The translations under genes and the position numbers were made by a program. The notes below the pieces were generated by a model. It made no database searches and had not been told where the DNA came from. It was given only the letters and a program-made list of their open reading frames with translations. From contig JAPLQT010000039.1 of NCBI GenBank assembly GCA_026399515.1, positions 1-64,000 on the forward strand: 64,000 nucleotides of DNA. The letters run 5' to 3'. The DNA comes from Pseudomonadota bacterium. GTDB taxonomy: Bacteria > Pseudomonadota > Gammaproteobacteria > Burkholderiales > Rhodocyclaceae. This document shows positions 43,153-52,136 of this stretch, one piece after another; the first letter of the stretch is position 1, and each line of letters begins with the position of its first letter.

Positions 43153-43889
43153 GTGCAAATCCAATCAGCCAGCGCCTATTCGGCCGCGTCGCTTCTGAAT
43201 GTTTCATCGCGCCAAGAACAAAAACCCGCCATTGCTACTACGGCAAGTTCTACCGCCTCAACGGCAACTTCTGCCGACAGGACAACTATTTCCCAGGCTG
43301 CGCGAGATCTTCTCGCCGCTCAATCCAGGACATCGGCAACGACGGGAAACAGCGCGACGGCCTTGTTCGACACGGATCAAGGTTCCAAGAATCTGAACAT
43401 AGACGCTTACTTCTCGAACAGGCCGGGGCCTGCTGTCCAATCGCTCTAGACGCTTCCTCCGCGCTGCTTCCGAGCCAGAAGAATGTCGACGCCCTGACCA
43501 AGCACATTTCGGCGACCTTCCCGCAATTCCTGGTCGAACACAATATTCCATCTGCGCCTGCCAGCATCACCTACGACAACGAAGGAAATATCCAGCTCCC
43601 CGCCAATTATCCCTACGCTTCGGAACTCAAGCAGGCGCTGGAAAACAACCCGACGATGGCCCGGGAACTCAGCACCGTCAATGCCCTTGCCTCGCACGTT
43701 GCCGAGATGAAAAAGCTCGCTCCGTTCCAGCAGGAATACGCCGCCGCCACAACGCAGGCAGAGGCCGATGCGATTGTCGCCAAATACAGCTACCTGTTCT
43801 CAGGCGCTCATCATCACGACACCATTGCCCTGCAATTCTCGGCGAATGGCAGTCTGAGCCTGACCGCCGACGGCAAGCCCCTGTCATAG
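43153..43889 (+). pseudogene. Frameshifted hypothetical gene
   Basis: The first part (43153-43446) reads a Ser/Thr/Ala-rich N-terminus (MQIQSASAYSAASLLNVSSR, TTISQAARDLLAAQ) and stops at TAG 43447-43449. In the -1 frame the sequence continues without a break from CTA at 43446 (LDASSALLPSQKNVDALTKH) to a stop at 43887-43889. One missing base near 43440-43446 explains it. The rejoined product of about 245 residues resembles uncharacterised betaproteobacterial proteins with a low-complexity start. A slippery site for programmed frameshifting is not evident. Confidence 0.7.
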
Positions 43890-43991
43890 CCGGTTGCGTT
43901 ATCATTGGTAAGCGTGGATGCCGTGCCTTCACCGTAGAACTAGCGAGGGCCGGCGTCTCATGCACGGCCACGCTGCATCAAGGAGATCACC

Positions 43992-44477
43992 GTGATTCGA
44001 CCCGCCATCGCCACTGACGCCGATTCGATCGCCCGGATTTACAACCACTACGTTCTCAACACCATCATTACCTTCGAGGAACAAGCAGTTTCCGCACAGG
44101 AGATGGCCGGACGCATCGACGAGGTCACATCGGCATCCTTGCCGTGGTTGGTCGTGGAGGACGCCGGCCGGATCGTGGGCTATGCCTACGCTTCGAAGTG
44201 GAAGGGGCGTTGCGCGTATCGCTTTTCCGTCGAGAGCACCGTCTACCTCGATCCGGATTCCGCGGGAAAAGGATACGGCACCAGACTCTACGAACGCCTC
44301 TTCGCCTCGCTCAGGGAGTGCGGAATGCATGTGGTTATAGGCGGCATCGCCCTGCCCAATCCCGCCAGCATCGCGCTCCACGAGAAACTTGGCATGAAGA
44401 AGGCGGCTCACTTTAGTGAGGTCGGCTACAAGTTCGGAAAGTGGATCGATGTCGGTTACTGGCAGGCCACGTTGTGA
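43992..44477 (+). CDS. GNAT acetyltransferase, phosphinothricin acetyltransferase-like
   Basis: 161 residues starting at GTG with AGGAG 6 nt upstream. Features of the PAT/bar/ArsN clade: IRPAIATDADSIARIYNHYVLNTIITFEE, GYAYASKWKGRCAYRFSVESTVYLDP, the acetyl-CoA loop AGKGYGTRLY and NPASIALHEKLGMKKAAHFSEVGYKFGKW. It acetylates an amino group on a small toxic compound or amino-acid analogue. The true substrate is unknown. It stands alone in the accessory region. Confidence 0.9.
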   Translation: MIRPAIATDADSIARIYNHYVLNTIITFEEQAVSAQEMAGRIDEVTSASLPWLVVEDAGRIVGYAYASKWKGRCAYRFSVESTVYLDPDSAGKGYGTRLYERLFASLRECGMHVVIGGIALPNPASIALHEKLGMKKAAHFSEVGYKFGKWIDVGYWQATL

Positions 44478-44594
44478 GGCCGATTTCATGACCAGATTAC
44501 GGGTTTTCAGGTATATCTATTAGCGATTACGAACCTTATCATTCCCGGCAAGCTTGAAGGCAACATGGCAACTTGATATTCAAAGGAGACCGCT

Positions 44595-44969
44595 ATGTCA
44601 ATCAAACGCACATCGCCTCGCAGCCTGTTGGTCGCCTCCCTTCTATGCGGTGTTTTCTGGCCCGGCATACTGTTGGCACAGACCGCCCTGGACATAGGCG
44701 CCACTCTGAAAACTCAAAATGCCGTCAAGTTGAGAGCACTGCCGCCCTCCCAGAAATTCTTGTTTCTGGTGACCGAACCGGGCGACGAAATCGCGAAAAT
44801 GAAGGAAGGCGAGAAGATCAAGATTCAGGAGGTCAAGGAAATCGCCGTGCCTTTCGGCAAGGACATATGGGTCAAGGGCAAGACGGAAAAAGGGGAAACC
44901 GGGTGGGTCTATTACGGCGAAAAGGACAAGCCGGTGAATTTCCTGGACACGACGAAAGCGAAGGAGTGA
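44595..44969 (+). CDS. Exported SH3-like protein
   Basis: 124 residues. AAGGAG precedes the start, and a signal peptide covers about 1-29 (ending ILLAQ). The mature part (NAVKLRALPPSQKFLFLVTEPGD, EKIKIQEVKEI, KGETGWVYYGEK) resembles a bacterial SH3 domain, often peptide- or wall-binding. It is followed after 4 bp by a small membrane protein, suggesting a two-gene unit of unknown function. Confidence 0.65.
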   Translation: MSIKRTSPRSLLVASLLCGVFWPGILLAQTALDIGATLKTQNAVKLRALPPSQKFLFLVTEPGDEIAKMKEGEKIKIQEVKEIAVPFGKDIWVKGKTEKGETGWVYYGEKDKPVNFLDTTKAKE

Positions 44970-44973
44970 AGCG

Positions 44974-45276
44974 ATGGAACCCAACTACTCCGTAACCAAT
45001 GTGCTTGCGGTCACCGTTCCGTTTCTCTGTTATTACTTTGGCATCTTCGTGCGAAAAATGGTTTTGCCCGGAAAGGAGAGCCCGCCGCTCAGCCATCAAT
45101 TTCTCCTCGGGATACCCGTCTCCCTGGTGGTCGTCTCGCCGATGATACCGGTCTATCTTGCGGCGTATTCCAATGTCTCGGCCTTGCTGATAACCTTGGG
45201 CGTCATCATGGAACACGGAATGCTGGTCAACGAAACCGCTACGGTGCATCTTAAGAAACTCACCGCTCGCGGCTGA
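44974..45276 (+). CDS. Small membrane protein of unknown function
   Basis: 100 residues with three hydrophobic stretches (about 8-26, 44-66, 69-86). It starts 4 bp after the SH3-like gene, so it is probably co-translated. No family was recognised, and the C-terminus is basic and cytosolic by the positive-inside rule. Confidence 0.65.
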   Translation: MEPNYSVTNVLAVTVPFLCYYFGIFVRKMVLPGKESPPLSHQFLLGIPVSLVVVSPMIPVYLAAYSNVSALLITLGVIMEHGMLVNETATVHLKKLTARG

Positions 45277-45355
45277 CGCAGACTCCGCGACGTCACTGCA
45301 ACCACTACCCCGCTGCCGCAGCACACGCGGTCATCCAGAACGAAGAGGAGTTTCC

Positions 45356-45727
45356 ATGCCATCCCCAGAAATCCTGAAGCGTTTTATCGCCATGGTCGAA
45401 GCTAACACCCATGTCGAGGCGATCGAGGAGTTCTACGCGCCGCATGCATCCATGCAGGAGAACGAGTCACCCCCGCGAACCGGCCGCGACGCGCTGGTGG
45501 CGAACGAAAGGAAAGTCCTGTCGCGGGCACGATCACTGAGCTCGGAATGTGTGCATCCGGTATTCGTTAACGGCGACCAAGTGGTCATTCGTTGGATATT
45601 CAAGTTCGAGGGCCACGATGGCACGAGTACCCGGCTGGACGAGCTGGCGTACCAGCGCTGGGAGAACGATCGCATCGTCGAGGAAAAGTTCTTCTACGAT
45701 CCACGTCAAGTGAAGCCGCGTGGGTAG
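45356..45727 (+). CDS. SnoaL/NTF2-like protein
   Basis: 123 residues of the nuclear-transport-factor-2 fold: LKRFIAMVEANTHVEAIEEFYAP, a central NGDQVVIRWIFKFEG and a C-terminal RWENDRIVEEKFFYDPRQ. Such proteins are small cone-shaped enzymes or binding proteins. GGAGTTTCC precedes the start. It is 6 bp upstream of the GFA-family gene, so the two are likely co-transcribed. Confidence 0.88.
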   Translation: MPSPEILKRFIAMVEANTHVEAIEEFYAPHASMQENESPPRTGRDALVANERKVLSRARSLSSECVHPVFVNGDQVVIRWIFKFEGHDGTSTRLDELAYQRWENDRIVEEKFFYDPRQVKPRG

Positions 45728-45733
45728 CGCAAC

Positions 45734-46270
45734 ATGGCCGAATACACCTCAAAAGCGTCCATGAGCACCGGCGTAGCCCGGCCTTTCGACGGCGGTTGCA
45801 CCTGCCGCTTCGTGCGCTACCGCATGACGACGCCGCCGCTATTCGTCCACTGCTGCCACTGCCGCTGGTGCCAGCGCGAAACGGGTGCTTCGTTCGCATT
45901 GAATGCAATGATAGAAGCCGACCGCGTGGAGTTGCTGGAGGGCGTGGTCGACATCGTCGATACACCGTCGAACAGTGGCAAGGGCCAGAAGATCGCCCGC
46001 TGTCCGAAATGCCGCATCGCGGTGTGGAGCAACTATGCCGGCGGCGGCGACGCGGTGCGCTTCGTCCGTGTCGGTACCCTGGATGAACCCGACCGCTTGC
46101 CGCCGGACATCCACATCTTCACCGCCTCGAAGCAGCCATGGCTGATGCTCCCGCCTGGAACGCCGGCCGTCGCCGAGTACTACCAGGCCGCCGACCACTG
46201 GCCCAGGGATAGCCTCGAACGTCGCGCGGCGCTGCTCGCCGTCATCTCCGGCGACGGCGCCCGGCGCTGA
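45734..46270 (+). CDS. GFA family (glutathione-dependent formaldehyde-activating/CENP-V-like) protein
   Basis: 178 residues. Zinc-binding cysteines appear in FDGGCTCRFVRY, HCCHCRWCQRETGASF and ARCPKCRIAVWSNY, the pattern of GFA/CENP-V proteins. FVRVGTLDEPDRLPPDIHIF is also typical. Most members have no proven activity despite the family name. A later ATG (45773) is an alternative start, as no Shine-Dalgarno marks either. Confidence 0.92.
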   Translation: MAEYTSKASMSTGVARPFDGGCTCRFVRYRMTTPPLFVHCCHCRWCQRETGASFALNAMIEADRVELLEGVVDIVDTPSNSGKGQKIARCPKCRIAVWSNYAGGGDAVRFVRVGTLDEPDRLPPDIHIFTASKQPWLMLPPGTPAVAEYYQAADHWPRDSLERRAALLAVISGDGARR

Positions 46271-46367
46271 TTCCCGCGCCCACCCCGCTCCGCCGCTCGA
46301 ACAGCGGATTTAGGCTGGGGCAAGTACTCGGTTAGAATACCCGCTTTAAAATAGTGGTTACACGGTC

Positions 46368-48254
46368 ATGAACTTGCAAGCCAAGATCGCGGCATTTTTC
46401 GGTATTCTCGCCTGCTGCCTGATCGCCTCGGTACTCGCGATCGGCCTGTTCTCCTTCCGCCAGTATTCCATCGCCACAGCCACCGAGCATATTCGCAGCT
46501 CGGCGGAGATGCTGCGCGTCAGTCTCACGGAGGAAATGATCAACGGCGTCATTGCTAAGCGCGAAAGCCTGCTGGTACGCATGCTGGAGGTGGAGGGCTT
46601 GAAGTCGGTGCGCATCGTGCGCGGCCCGCAGGTGGCGCAGCAATTCGGCAAGGGTCTGCTGCGCGAACAATCGGCGGATGAAATCGAACGCCGCGTGCTC
46701 GGCAGCGGCCAGGCCGAATTCGGCCTCGTCGACGCCACGGGCGAGGGCGAGAGCGAGATCATCTTTCGCGGCACCATTCCGTATATCGCCACCAACCGCG
46801 GCAGCCCCAACTGCCTGATGTGCCACCAGGTTGCCGAAGGCACGGTGCTGGGCGCCGTCACCATCACCATGTCCATCGACCACCTCAAGCGCAAGGCGAT
46901 CCTGACGCTGTCGCTGATGGTCGCCGCAGTGACGCTGTTCTCCCTCGTCACCTTCTTCCTGCTGCGGCGCCTGACCTACCCCATAGTCGAAACCGCCACC
47001 CACGTCGAAAAGGCTGTGCAGCGCGCCCTCGAAGGCGACTTCAAGAGCCAGATCGTGGTCCGCACCGACGATGAAATCGGCCATATCGCTGGCGAGATGA
47101 ACCGCCTTCTGAACCATCTCGACAACGGACTGAACCGCATCAACGACATGGTGACGCAACTGACCAACCACGCCCCCAACGACGGCAACGGCAACCTCCT
47201 CAATTCGACCATCGAGATGGTGGAAACCCTCACCGAAGCGGCCCATTTCAAACAGGCCATCGAAGAGGACGAAACCAAGTCGGAAATCTATATCCGCCTG
47301 TCCGGCGCCATCGCAGGCTTGTTCGACATCCATCATTATTCGATCTATGAAGTACTTGCGGGGCGCAAGCAGATGATGCCCGTGCTGGTCGACGGCCAGA
47401 TACGAGGCCCCTGTAGCTGGTGCGATCCACAAATCCTCGTTCGCAACGAAACCTGCCGCGCGCGGCGCACCGGCCACATCGTCAATTCCATCGCCACACC
47501 GGATATTTGTTTCGCATTCAAGCCGCCGGAAGACCTGCCCGGCTGCCGCCACATCTGCTTCCCCATCATCCAGTCCGGCACCGTCGGCAGCGTGTTGCAA
47601 CTGCTCGCGCCCGCCGCGGAACTGGATCGCATCGACAAGCTGGTGCCCTACATCAGCGTCTATCTGCGGGAAGCCGCGCCGGTGCTGGAAGCGAAACGCC
47701 TCACGGAAACCCTGCGCGAATCCAACCTGCGTGACCCGATGACAGGGCTGCACAACCGGCGCTTCCTCGAAGAGTCGGTCGAAATGCTGGTCGCCCAGTC
47801 GCAGCGGCACAAGTCGCCGCTGTCCATTCTGATGCTCGACCTCGATTATTTCAAGATGGTCAACGATGTCTACGGCCACGATGTCGGCGATACCGTGCTC
47901 AAGGTGCTGGCCAAGTTGTTGGCCGAATCGGTGCGCACCTCCGACTATGTCATCCGCTACGGCGGCGAAGAATTCCTGATCCTGTTGCAGGACACCGATG
48001 CCGCCGCGGCCACCGATGTCGCCGAAAAGATTCGCGCCGCCGTCGAGGATCTCAAGGTGCAGGTCGCCAGCGGCATGCTGCAAAAGACCATTTCCATAGG
48101 TATTTCCGCGCTTCCGGACGATAGCGACACCTTCTGGCAGGCGGTGAAGTTCGCCGATGTGGCCCTGTACCACGCCAAGGAAACGGGACGCAACCGCGTC
48201 GTGCGTTTCACCAAGGACTTGTGGGAAAAGCAGGACAACAAGAAGAATTACTAG
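46368..48254 (+). CDS. Diguanylate cyclase with periplasmic CXXCH haem domain, HAMP and Cys-rich GAF-like domain
   Basis: 628 residues. Helices at about 7-29 and 175-200 enclose a periplasmic domain carrying CLMCH (Cys149, Cys152, His153), a c-type haem attachment motif as in DUF3365-like sensors. HAMP (about 195-250) follows. A GAF-like domain (about 285-440) contains six cysteines beginning GPCSWC (Cys349, Cys352), then TCRAR, DICFAF and GCRHICFP. The C-terminal GGDEF domain has RYGGEEF and should make cyclic di-GMP. Haem plus a cysteine cluster points to redox, NO or oxygen sensing. No EAL domain is present. Confidence 0.9.
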   Translation: MNLQAKIAAFFGILACCLIASVLAIGLFSFRQYSIATATEHIRSSAEMLRVSLTEEMINGVIAKRESLLVRMLEVEGLKSVRIVRGPQVAQQFGKGLLREQSADEIERRVLGSGQAEFGLVDATGEGESEIIFRGTIPYIATNRGSPNCLMCHQVAEGTVLGAVTITMSIDHLKRKAILTLSLMVAAVTLFSLVTFFLLRRLTYPIVETATHVEKAVQRALEGDFKSQIVVRTDDEIGHIAGEMNRLLNHLDNGLNRINDMVTQLTNHAPNDGNGNLLNSTIEMVETLTEAAHFKQAIEEDETKSEIYIRLSGAIAGLFDIHHYSIYEVLAGRKQMMPVLVDGQIRGPCSWCDPQILVRNETCRARRTGHIVNSIATPDICFAFKPPEDLPGCRHICFPIIQSGTVGSVLQLLAPAAELDRIDKLVPYISVYLREAAPVLEAKRLTETLRESNLRDPMTGLHNRRFLEESVEMLVAQSQRHKSPLSILMLDLDYFKMVNDVYGHDVGDTVLKVLAKLLAESVRTSDYVIRYGGEEFLILLQDTDAAAATDVAEKIRAAVEDLKVQVASGMLQKTISIGISALPDDSDTFWQAVKFADVALYHAKETGRNRVVRFTKDLWEKQDNKKNY

Positions 48255-48273
48255 TCCAGAGTCACTGGCATTG

Positions 48274-48454
48274 ATTAACGTGAAATCACCGAAGAGGACG
48301 CCTGGTGATATCGAGCGTAGCGAGCACATTTAGCACCCCGCCCCGGGGCGGGGGCAGGGGGTGGGGGCCATGGGAATGCTGCTAACTTTGCTGATCGGGG
48401 GCGTCCCCCCAGGGGACGTCCTTCGGAGCGTACCCCGCGCATCATGAAAGTTAG
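48274..48454 (-). repeat. Dispersed GC-rich repeat, type B, copy 2
   Basis: The reverse complement of this stretch follows the repeat at 22353-22536 almost base for base: CTAACTTTCATGATGCGCGG, a gapped inverted-repeat unit, a C-rich run, the GC palindrome, and GTGCTCGCTACGCTCGATAT. One arm of the inverted repeat has decayed (GCTAACTTTGCTGAT). It lies between convergent diguanylate cyclase and LysR genes and ends 3 bp before the LysR stop. Confidence 0.8.
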
Positions 48455-48456
48455 GA

Positions 48457-49386
48457 CTATCCAGCCCCGTCCACTCCGGTCTTGCGCGCCTCATCCAGCA
48501 ACCAGGCGGCGAAGCGTTCCACTTCGGGACGCGCGGCATGAGGGGCTCGCACCAGGAAGTAGGCGCGCGCGGCGACATGGCGCCGGGCATCGCCGAGCTG
48601 CCGCAGGCGCCCCTCGGCGATCGACTGGGCCACCAGCGGGCCGCGCGCCAGGGCGATGCCGCGGCCATCCTCCGCTGCCCGGATTACCTGGTCGTACTGG
48701 TTGAACTGGAGCACCGCCTTGGGCTTGGCGCGGGCCAGCCCGAGGCCCAGCAGCCAGGGTTCCCAGGACAGCCAGGGCGTGTTGTTGCCGCTGTCGAAAG
48801 CCAGCAAAGTGGTTTTTGCCAGATCTTCGGGACGCAACACTGCGGGTAGCCCGGCAGCCACAGCCGGACTCGCGACCGGGAAGACCACTTCGTCGAACAA
48901 CGGTGTCGCTCCTTGAGGCGGCGCCTCGGGTGAGATGTAGCGCAAGGCCAGGTCGATGCCTTCGCGCTCCAGGTCGACCACGCGATTGTCGGCGGAGATC
49001 AGCACGTCGAGATCGGGCTCGAGTTCCTGAAACGCGGCGAGTCGCGGCACCAGCCACAGCGCGGCAACTCCCACCGCCGCCGACACGGTGACGCGCGGCC
49101 GGCGCTGGCCGGTCCGCAGTCCGGCGCAGACCTCCGCCAGCCGCGCCAGCATCTCGGCAACCGCGCGGGCGAGCACCTCGCCTTCGGGCGTCAGCGCCAG
49201 GCGCCGTACTTCGCGCCGGAACAGCTTGACGCCGAGTTGAGATTCCAGCGTCTGGATCTGGCGGCTGACGGCCGACTGGGTGAGGAACAACTCGGCCGCC
49301 GCCTGGGTGAAGCTCAAATGCCTGGCGGCCGCATCGAAGCCTTTGAGCGGGTCGAGGGAAGGCAGCTTGCGCACATCGCCATACAT
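48457..49386 (-). CDS. LysR-family regulator, GcvA-like
   Basis: 309 residues: N-terminal helix-turn-helix (about 10-70; PLKGFDAAARHLSFTQAAAELFLTQ, SAVSRQIQTLESQLG) and a C-terminal type-2 periplasmic-fold effector domain (about 95-295). GAGGAATAATC lies before the start. It is divergent from a DUF2917 gene, a pairing common in betaproteobacteria, so it probably regulates that gene and itself from the 119-bp gap between them. Confidence 0.94.
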   Translation of the reverse strand: MYGDVRKLPSLDPLKGFDAAARHLSFTQAAAELFLTQSAVSRQIQTLESQLGVKLFRREVRRLALTPEGEVLARAVAEMLARLAEVCAGLRTGQRRPRVTVSAAVGVAALWLVPRLAAFQELEPDLDVLISADNRVVDLEREGIDLALRYISPEAPPQGATPLFDEVVFPVASPAVAAGLPAVLRPEDLAKTTLLAFDSGNNTPWLSWEPWLLGLGLARAKPKAVLQFNQYDQVIRAAEDGRGIALARGPLVAQSIAEGRLRQLGDARRHVAARAYFLVRAPHAARPEVERFAAWLLDEARKTGVDGAG

Positions 49387-49505
49387 GATTATTCCTCATG
49401 CATCGAATACTAATTTAGCGTTTGTCTTGCTACCAAGGCTGCCCTATCGTGACAACACATGCAGCGACAACTCCGTCTATGCATTTTACGCATGAAAGGA
49501 TCATT

Positions 49506-49841
49506 ATGGCAAGCATCGTGCAAGAAACCCGTTTCGACCTCGCCAAGAGCGAACTGTTCGCCTTGTCGGATATCCAGGACCATGTGCTGAGTTGCGGCAG
49601 CGGCGAACTGTGGATCACGGTGGACGGCGACAGGCGCGACATCATCCTCGCTCCGGGCGAAAGCCTGCGGATCGAAAGCCGCGTCCCGGTGGTGATCACC
49701 GCGCTCCGGGCGTCTACCCTGAACTTGTTGCATCCCCAGGCTGCCGCGTCCTGGAAGGCCCGCATGTTCGGCGTGTTGAACGCGCTGTCGCGCTGGAAGT
49801 TTCCCCCGCTGGCGAGCTTTCCCAGCCCGATGATACGTTGA
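49506..49841 (+). CDS. DUF2917 family protein
   Basis: 111 residues: VQETRFDLAKSELFALSDIQ, then GSGELWITVDGDRRDIILAPGESLRI, the cupin-like core of DUF2917. Function unknown. AAGGA sits 5 nt upstream of the ATG at 49506. It is divergent from the LysR regulator and closed by a strong terminator 13 bp after its stop. Confidence 0.9.
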   Translation: MASIVQETRFDLAKSELFALSDIQDHVLSCGSGELWITVDGDRRDIILAPGESLRIESRVPVVITALRASTLNLLHPQAAASWKARMFGVLNALSRWKFPPLASFPSPMIR

Positions 49842-49854
49842 GAACGCGAACTCC

Positions 49855-49888
49855 GACCCGGTCGGCCACGCACGTGGCCGACCGGGTC
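49855..49888 (+). terminator. Rho-independent terminator after the DUF2917 gene
   Basis: GACCCGGTCGGCCACG (49855-49870) pairs perfectly over 16 bp with CGTGGCCGACCGGGTC (49873-49888), followed by GTCGTTTT. The hairpin begins 13 bp after the stop codon. Confidence 0.85.
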
Positions 49889-49986
49889 GTCGTTTTGCCG
49901 CCGAATGTGGCATAAGGCGGCATAATGTTGCTTTGCGTCAATTCAAAGCCCTTGCCCCGACGAACGGGTTGGCCACTTACCACTAA

Positions 49987-50862
49987 ATGCCCGAATCCCA
50001 GCAACACCCGGTCCGAGGAATTCTGCTGATTCTTTCGGCCTTATTCTTCTTTGCGGCGCTTGACGCCACCTCCAAGCATCTCTCCCAGAAGTTCGCCGTG
50101 CCGCTACTGGTTTGGGCGCGTTACACCCTGCACTGCCTGTTGATGATCGTCTTCCTGGCGCCCTCTATGCGCTTGAGGCTGGTGGCAACGCAACGGCCGC
50201 TGACCCAGGTCATGCGGGCGCTGATGCTGGTCGGCACCACCGGTTTTGTGATGGGCGCGCTACGCCTGATGCCGCTGGCCGAGACCACCGCGATCCTGTT
50301 CATCACGCCGCTGCTGGTCACCCTGATGGCCGGCCCATGGCTCGGCGAAAAAATCGGTTGGCGGCGCTGGTTGGCGGTGGTCATCGGGTTTGCCGGCGCC
50401 TTGCTGGTCGCCCGGCCTGGAGGCGCCTTGGCCACTCCCGGCATTCTGCTGGCGCTGGCCGCCGCGGTTTGCTACGGCGTATACCAGATCCAGACACGTC
50501 AACTGTCATCCTCCGAAGGCACCTTCACCATGCTGTTTTATACCGCACTGGTCGGCACCGTCGTCATGACGCTGGGATTGCCATGGTTCTGGGACGGACC
50601 AAGGCCGACGCCGTTCGAGGGGTTGTTGATCGCCTCGATGGGCATATACGGCGGCACCGGCCATTACCTGCTGACGCGGGCCTTCCGCCATGCGCCGGCG
50701 ACGACCCTGACCACCTTCATGTATGCACAGCTGATCTGGGCGACCTTGCTCGGCTGGCAGGTGTTCGATCACCTGCCCGACACCTGGTCCATCCTCGGCA
50801 TGACCGTCATCGCCGGCAGCGGCCTGGCGGTGGCACTTTCGGAAAGGCGCAAGACGCTATGA
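49987..50862 (+). CDS. DMT-superfamily (EamA) transporter
   Basis: 291 residues, ten predicted membrane helices in two EamA repeats (about 8-140 and 150-285). ALDATSKHLSQKFAVPLLVWARY and MPLAETTAILFITPLLVTLMAG are characteristic of the RhaT/S-adenosylmethionine-carrier-like group. It probably exports or exchanges a small metabolite. The stop overlaps the start of the hydrolase gene (ATGA). Confidence 0.92.
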   Translation: MPESQQHPVRGILLILSALFFFAALDATSKHLSQKFAVPLLVWARYTLHCLLMIVFLAPSMRLRLVATQRPLTQVMRALMLVGTTGFVMGALRLMPLAETTAILFITPLLVTLMAGPWLGEKIGWRRWLAVVIGFAGALLVARPGGALATPGILLALAAAVCYGVYQIQTRQLSSSEGTFTMLFYTALVGTVVMTLGLPWFWDGPRPTPFEGLLIASMGIYGGTGHYLLTRAFRHAPATTLTTFMYAQLIWATLLGWQVFDHLPDTWSILGMTVIAGSGLAVALSERRKTL

Positions 50863-51713
50863 ATCGGATTTCAGTCAACACCAGCGACGGCTATTCTGTT
50901 GCCGCCTATCGCTTCGACCCGGCCGGTCCACCACAAGGCTGCATCGTGATCGCCGCGGCGATGGCAGTGCCCCAGTCCTTCTATGCGCCTTTCGCGGCGT
51001 ATCTGGCGACCCAGGGATACGCGGTATGGACCTTCGACTATCGCGGCATGGGCGAGTCGCTACAGGGTTCGCTGAGGCATCTGAAGGCCGACCTCAGCGA
51101 CTGGCTGACCCTCGACTACGATGCGGTGGTGAATGCCGCCGCCGACGCCCTCCCGCATCTGCCCTTGTTTGTGGTGGGACACAGCTTCGGCGGCCAGACG
51201 GCGCCGTTGCTGCCTTCCCGCGAACGCGTCGACGGCCTGGTGAATATCGCGGTGGGCAGCGGATCGCTGCGCCACAACACGCCGCGCATCCGTCGTTCGG
51301 CGCCCTTCATGTGGTATCTATTTGCACCCCTGTTGTGTCCGCTGTTCGGCTACTTCCCCGGCGCGCGCCTGGGCGTCGTCGGCGATCTTCCCAACGGCGC
51401 GATGTTCCAGTGGCGGCGCTGGTGCCTGACGCCCGACTATATTTTGAGCGGGGAACCCGGAGCACGCGCCGCCTATGCCAGCGCCGAATTTCCCGTGCTG
51501 GCGCTGACCTTCGCCGACGACGAACTGCTGCTCGAAGCCGGCTCACGCATGCTGCACGAGGCCTACCTCATGCGCCCCGCCGATTACCGCGTCATCGAAC
51601 CCGGACAAATCGGCATGCAACGCATCGGCCATTTCGGATTCTTCAAACGCAACAGCGAAGCGACTCTGTGGCCGATCGTGAGAGACTGGCTGGCGCATTA
51701 TTTACCCAAGTAA
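50859..51713 (+). CDS. Alpha/beta hydrolase
   Basis: 284 residues. The nucleophile elbow GHSFGGQ, an upstream FDYRGMGES and a C-terminal Asp (TFADDELLLEAG) and His (RIGHFGFF) give a plausible catalytic triad. It resembles serine aminopeptidase-like lipases/esterases. Its ATG overlaps the transporter stop, so the two are co-translated. The substrate may be related to what the transporter carries, but neither is known. Confidence 0.88.
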   Translation: MNRISVNTSDGYSVAAYRFDPAGPPQGCIVIAAAMAVPQSFYAPFAAYLATQGYAVWTFDYRGMGESLQGSLRHLKADLSDWLTLDYDAVVNAAADALPHLPLFVVGHSFGGQTAPLLPSRERVDGLVNIAVGSGSLRHNTPRIRRSAPFMWYLFAPLLCPLFGYFPGARLGVVGDLPNGAMFQWRRWCLTPDYILSGEPGARAAYASAEFPVLALTFADDELLLEAGSRMLHEAYLMRPADYRVIEPGQIGMQRIGHFGFFKRNSEATLWPIVRDWLAHYLPK

Positions 51714-51773
51714 GCGAGGTGTTGCGCTTCGAGTTTCCGCCGGCATGCGCTAAGATATTCGAAGGGAGGATTC

Positions 51774-52127
51774 ATGATGAAGAAGTTATTTCTCTGCGCC
51801 GGCCTGGTCATGTCGATGGCGGGTTGCGGCAACCTGTTGACCCATACCGTGTATCACCAACCGCAAAGTCCCGAAGGCCGGGTCTGCACATCCCAGTGCT
51901 ACAACGCGCAACAGCAATGCCGGAACCAAATGGAGGCCCAGCGCAAGGAATGCGAGACCCAGCACCGTTACGCAATGGAGGCCTTCAAGCACTGTAAGGA
52001 CTCGGCGGGGAAAGATTGCCGGGAGCCGCCGGCGTGCTCCTATCCGAGCTATTACCGCTGCGACAACGACTACAAGGCCTGCTTCGGCGCCTGCGGAGGC
52101 ACGATGGAAGTGCTGCCCGGGTTGTAG
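51774..52127 (+). CDS. Cysteine-rich lipoprotein of unknown function
   Basis: 117 residues with lipobox MAGC at about 16-19. The mature part has nine further cysteines in a spaced pattern (VCTSQCYNAQQQCRNQ, KECETQ, HCKDSAGKDCREPPACSYP, YRCDNDYKACFGACGG), suggesting four or so disulfides in the periplasm or outer membrane. GGGAGG precedes two adjacent ATGs, and the second (51777) has the better spacing. No family was recognised. Confidence 0.8.
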   Translation: MMKKLFLCAGLVMSMAGCGNLLTHTVYHQPQSPEGRVCTSQCYNAQQQCRNQMEAQRKECETQHRYAMEAFKHCKDSAGKDCREPPACSYPSYYRCDNDYKACFGACGGTMEVLPGL

Positions 52128-52136
52128 GTCCGACTC

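Noticed and set aside
46332-48329. 665-codon open frame opposite the haem diguanylate cyclase
   Set aside because: Its product is His/Gln/Asp-rich with no domain, as expected of antisense to a GC-rich gene, and the plus strand encodes a full GGDEF protein.
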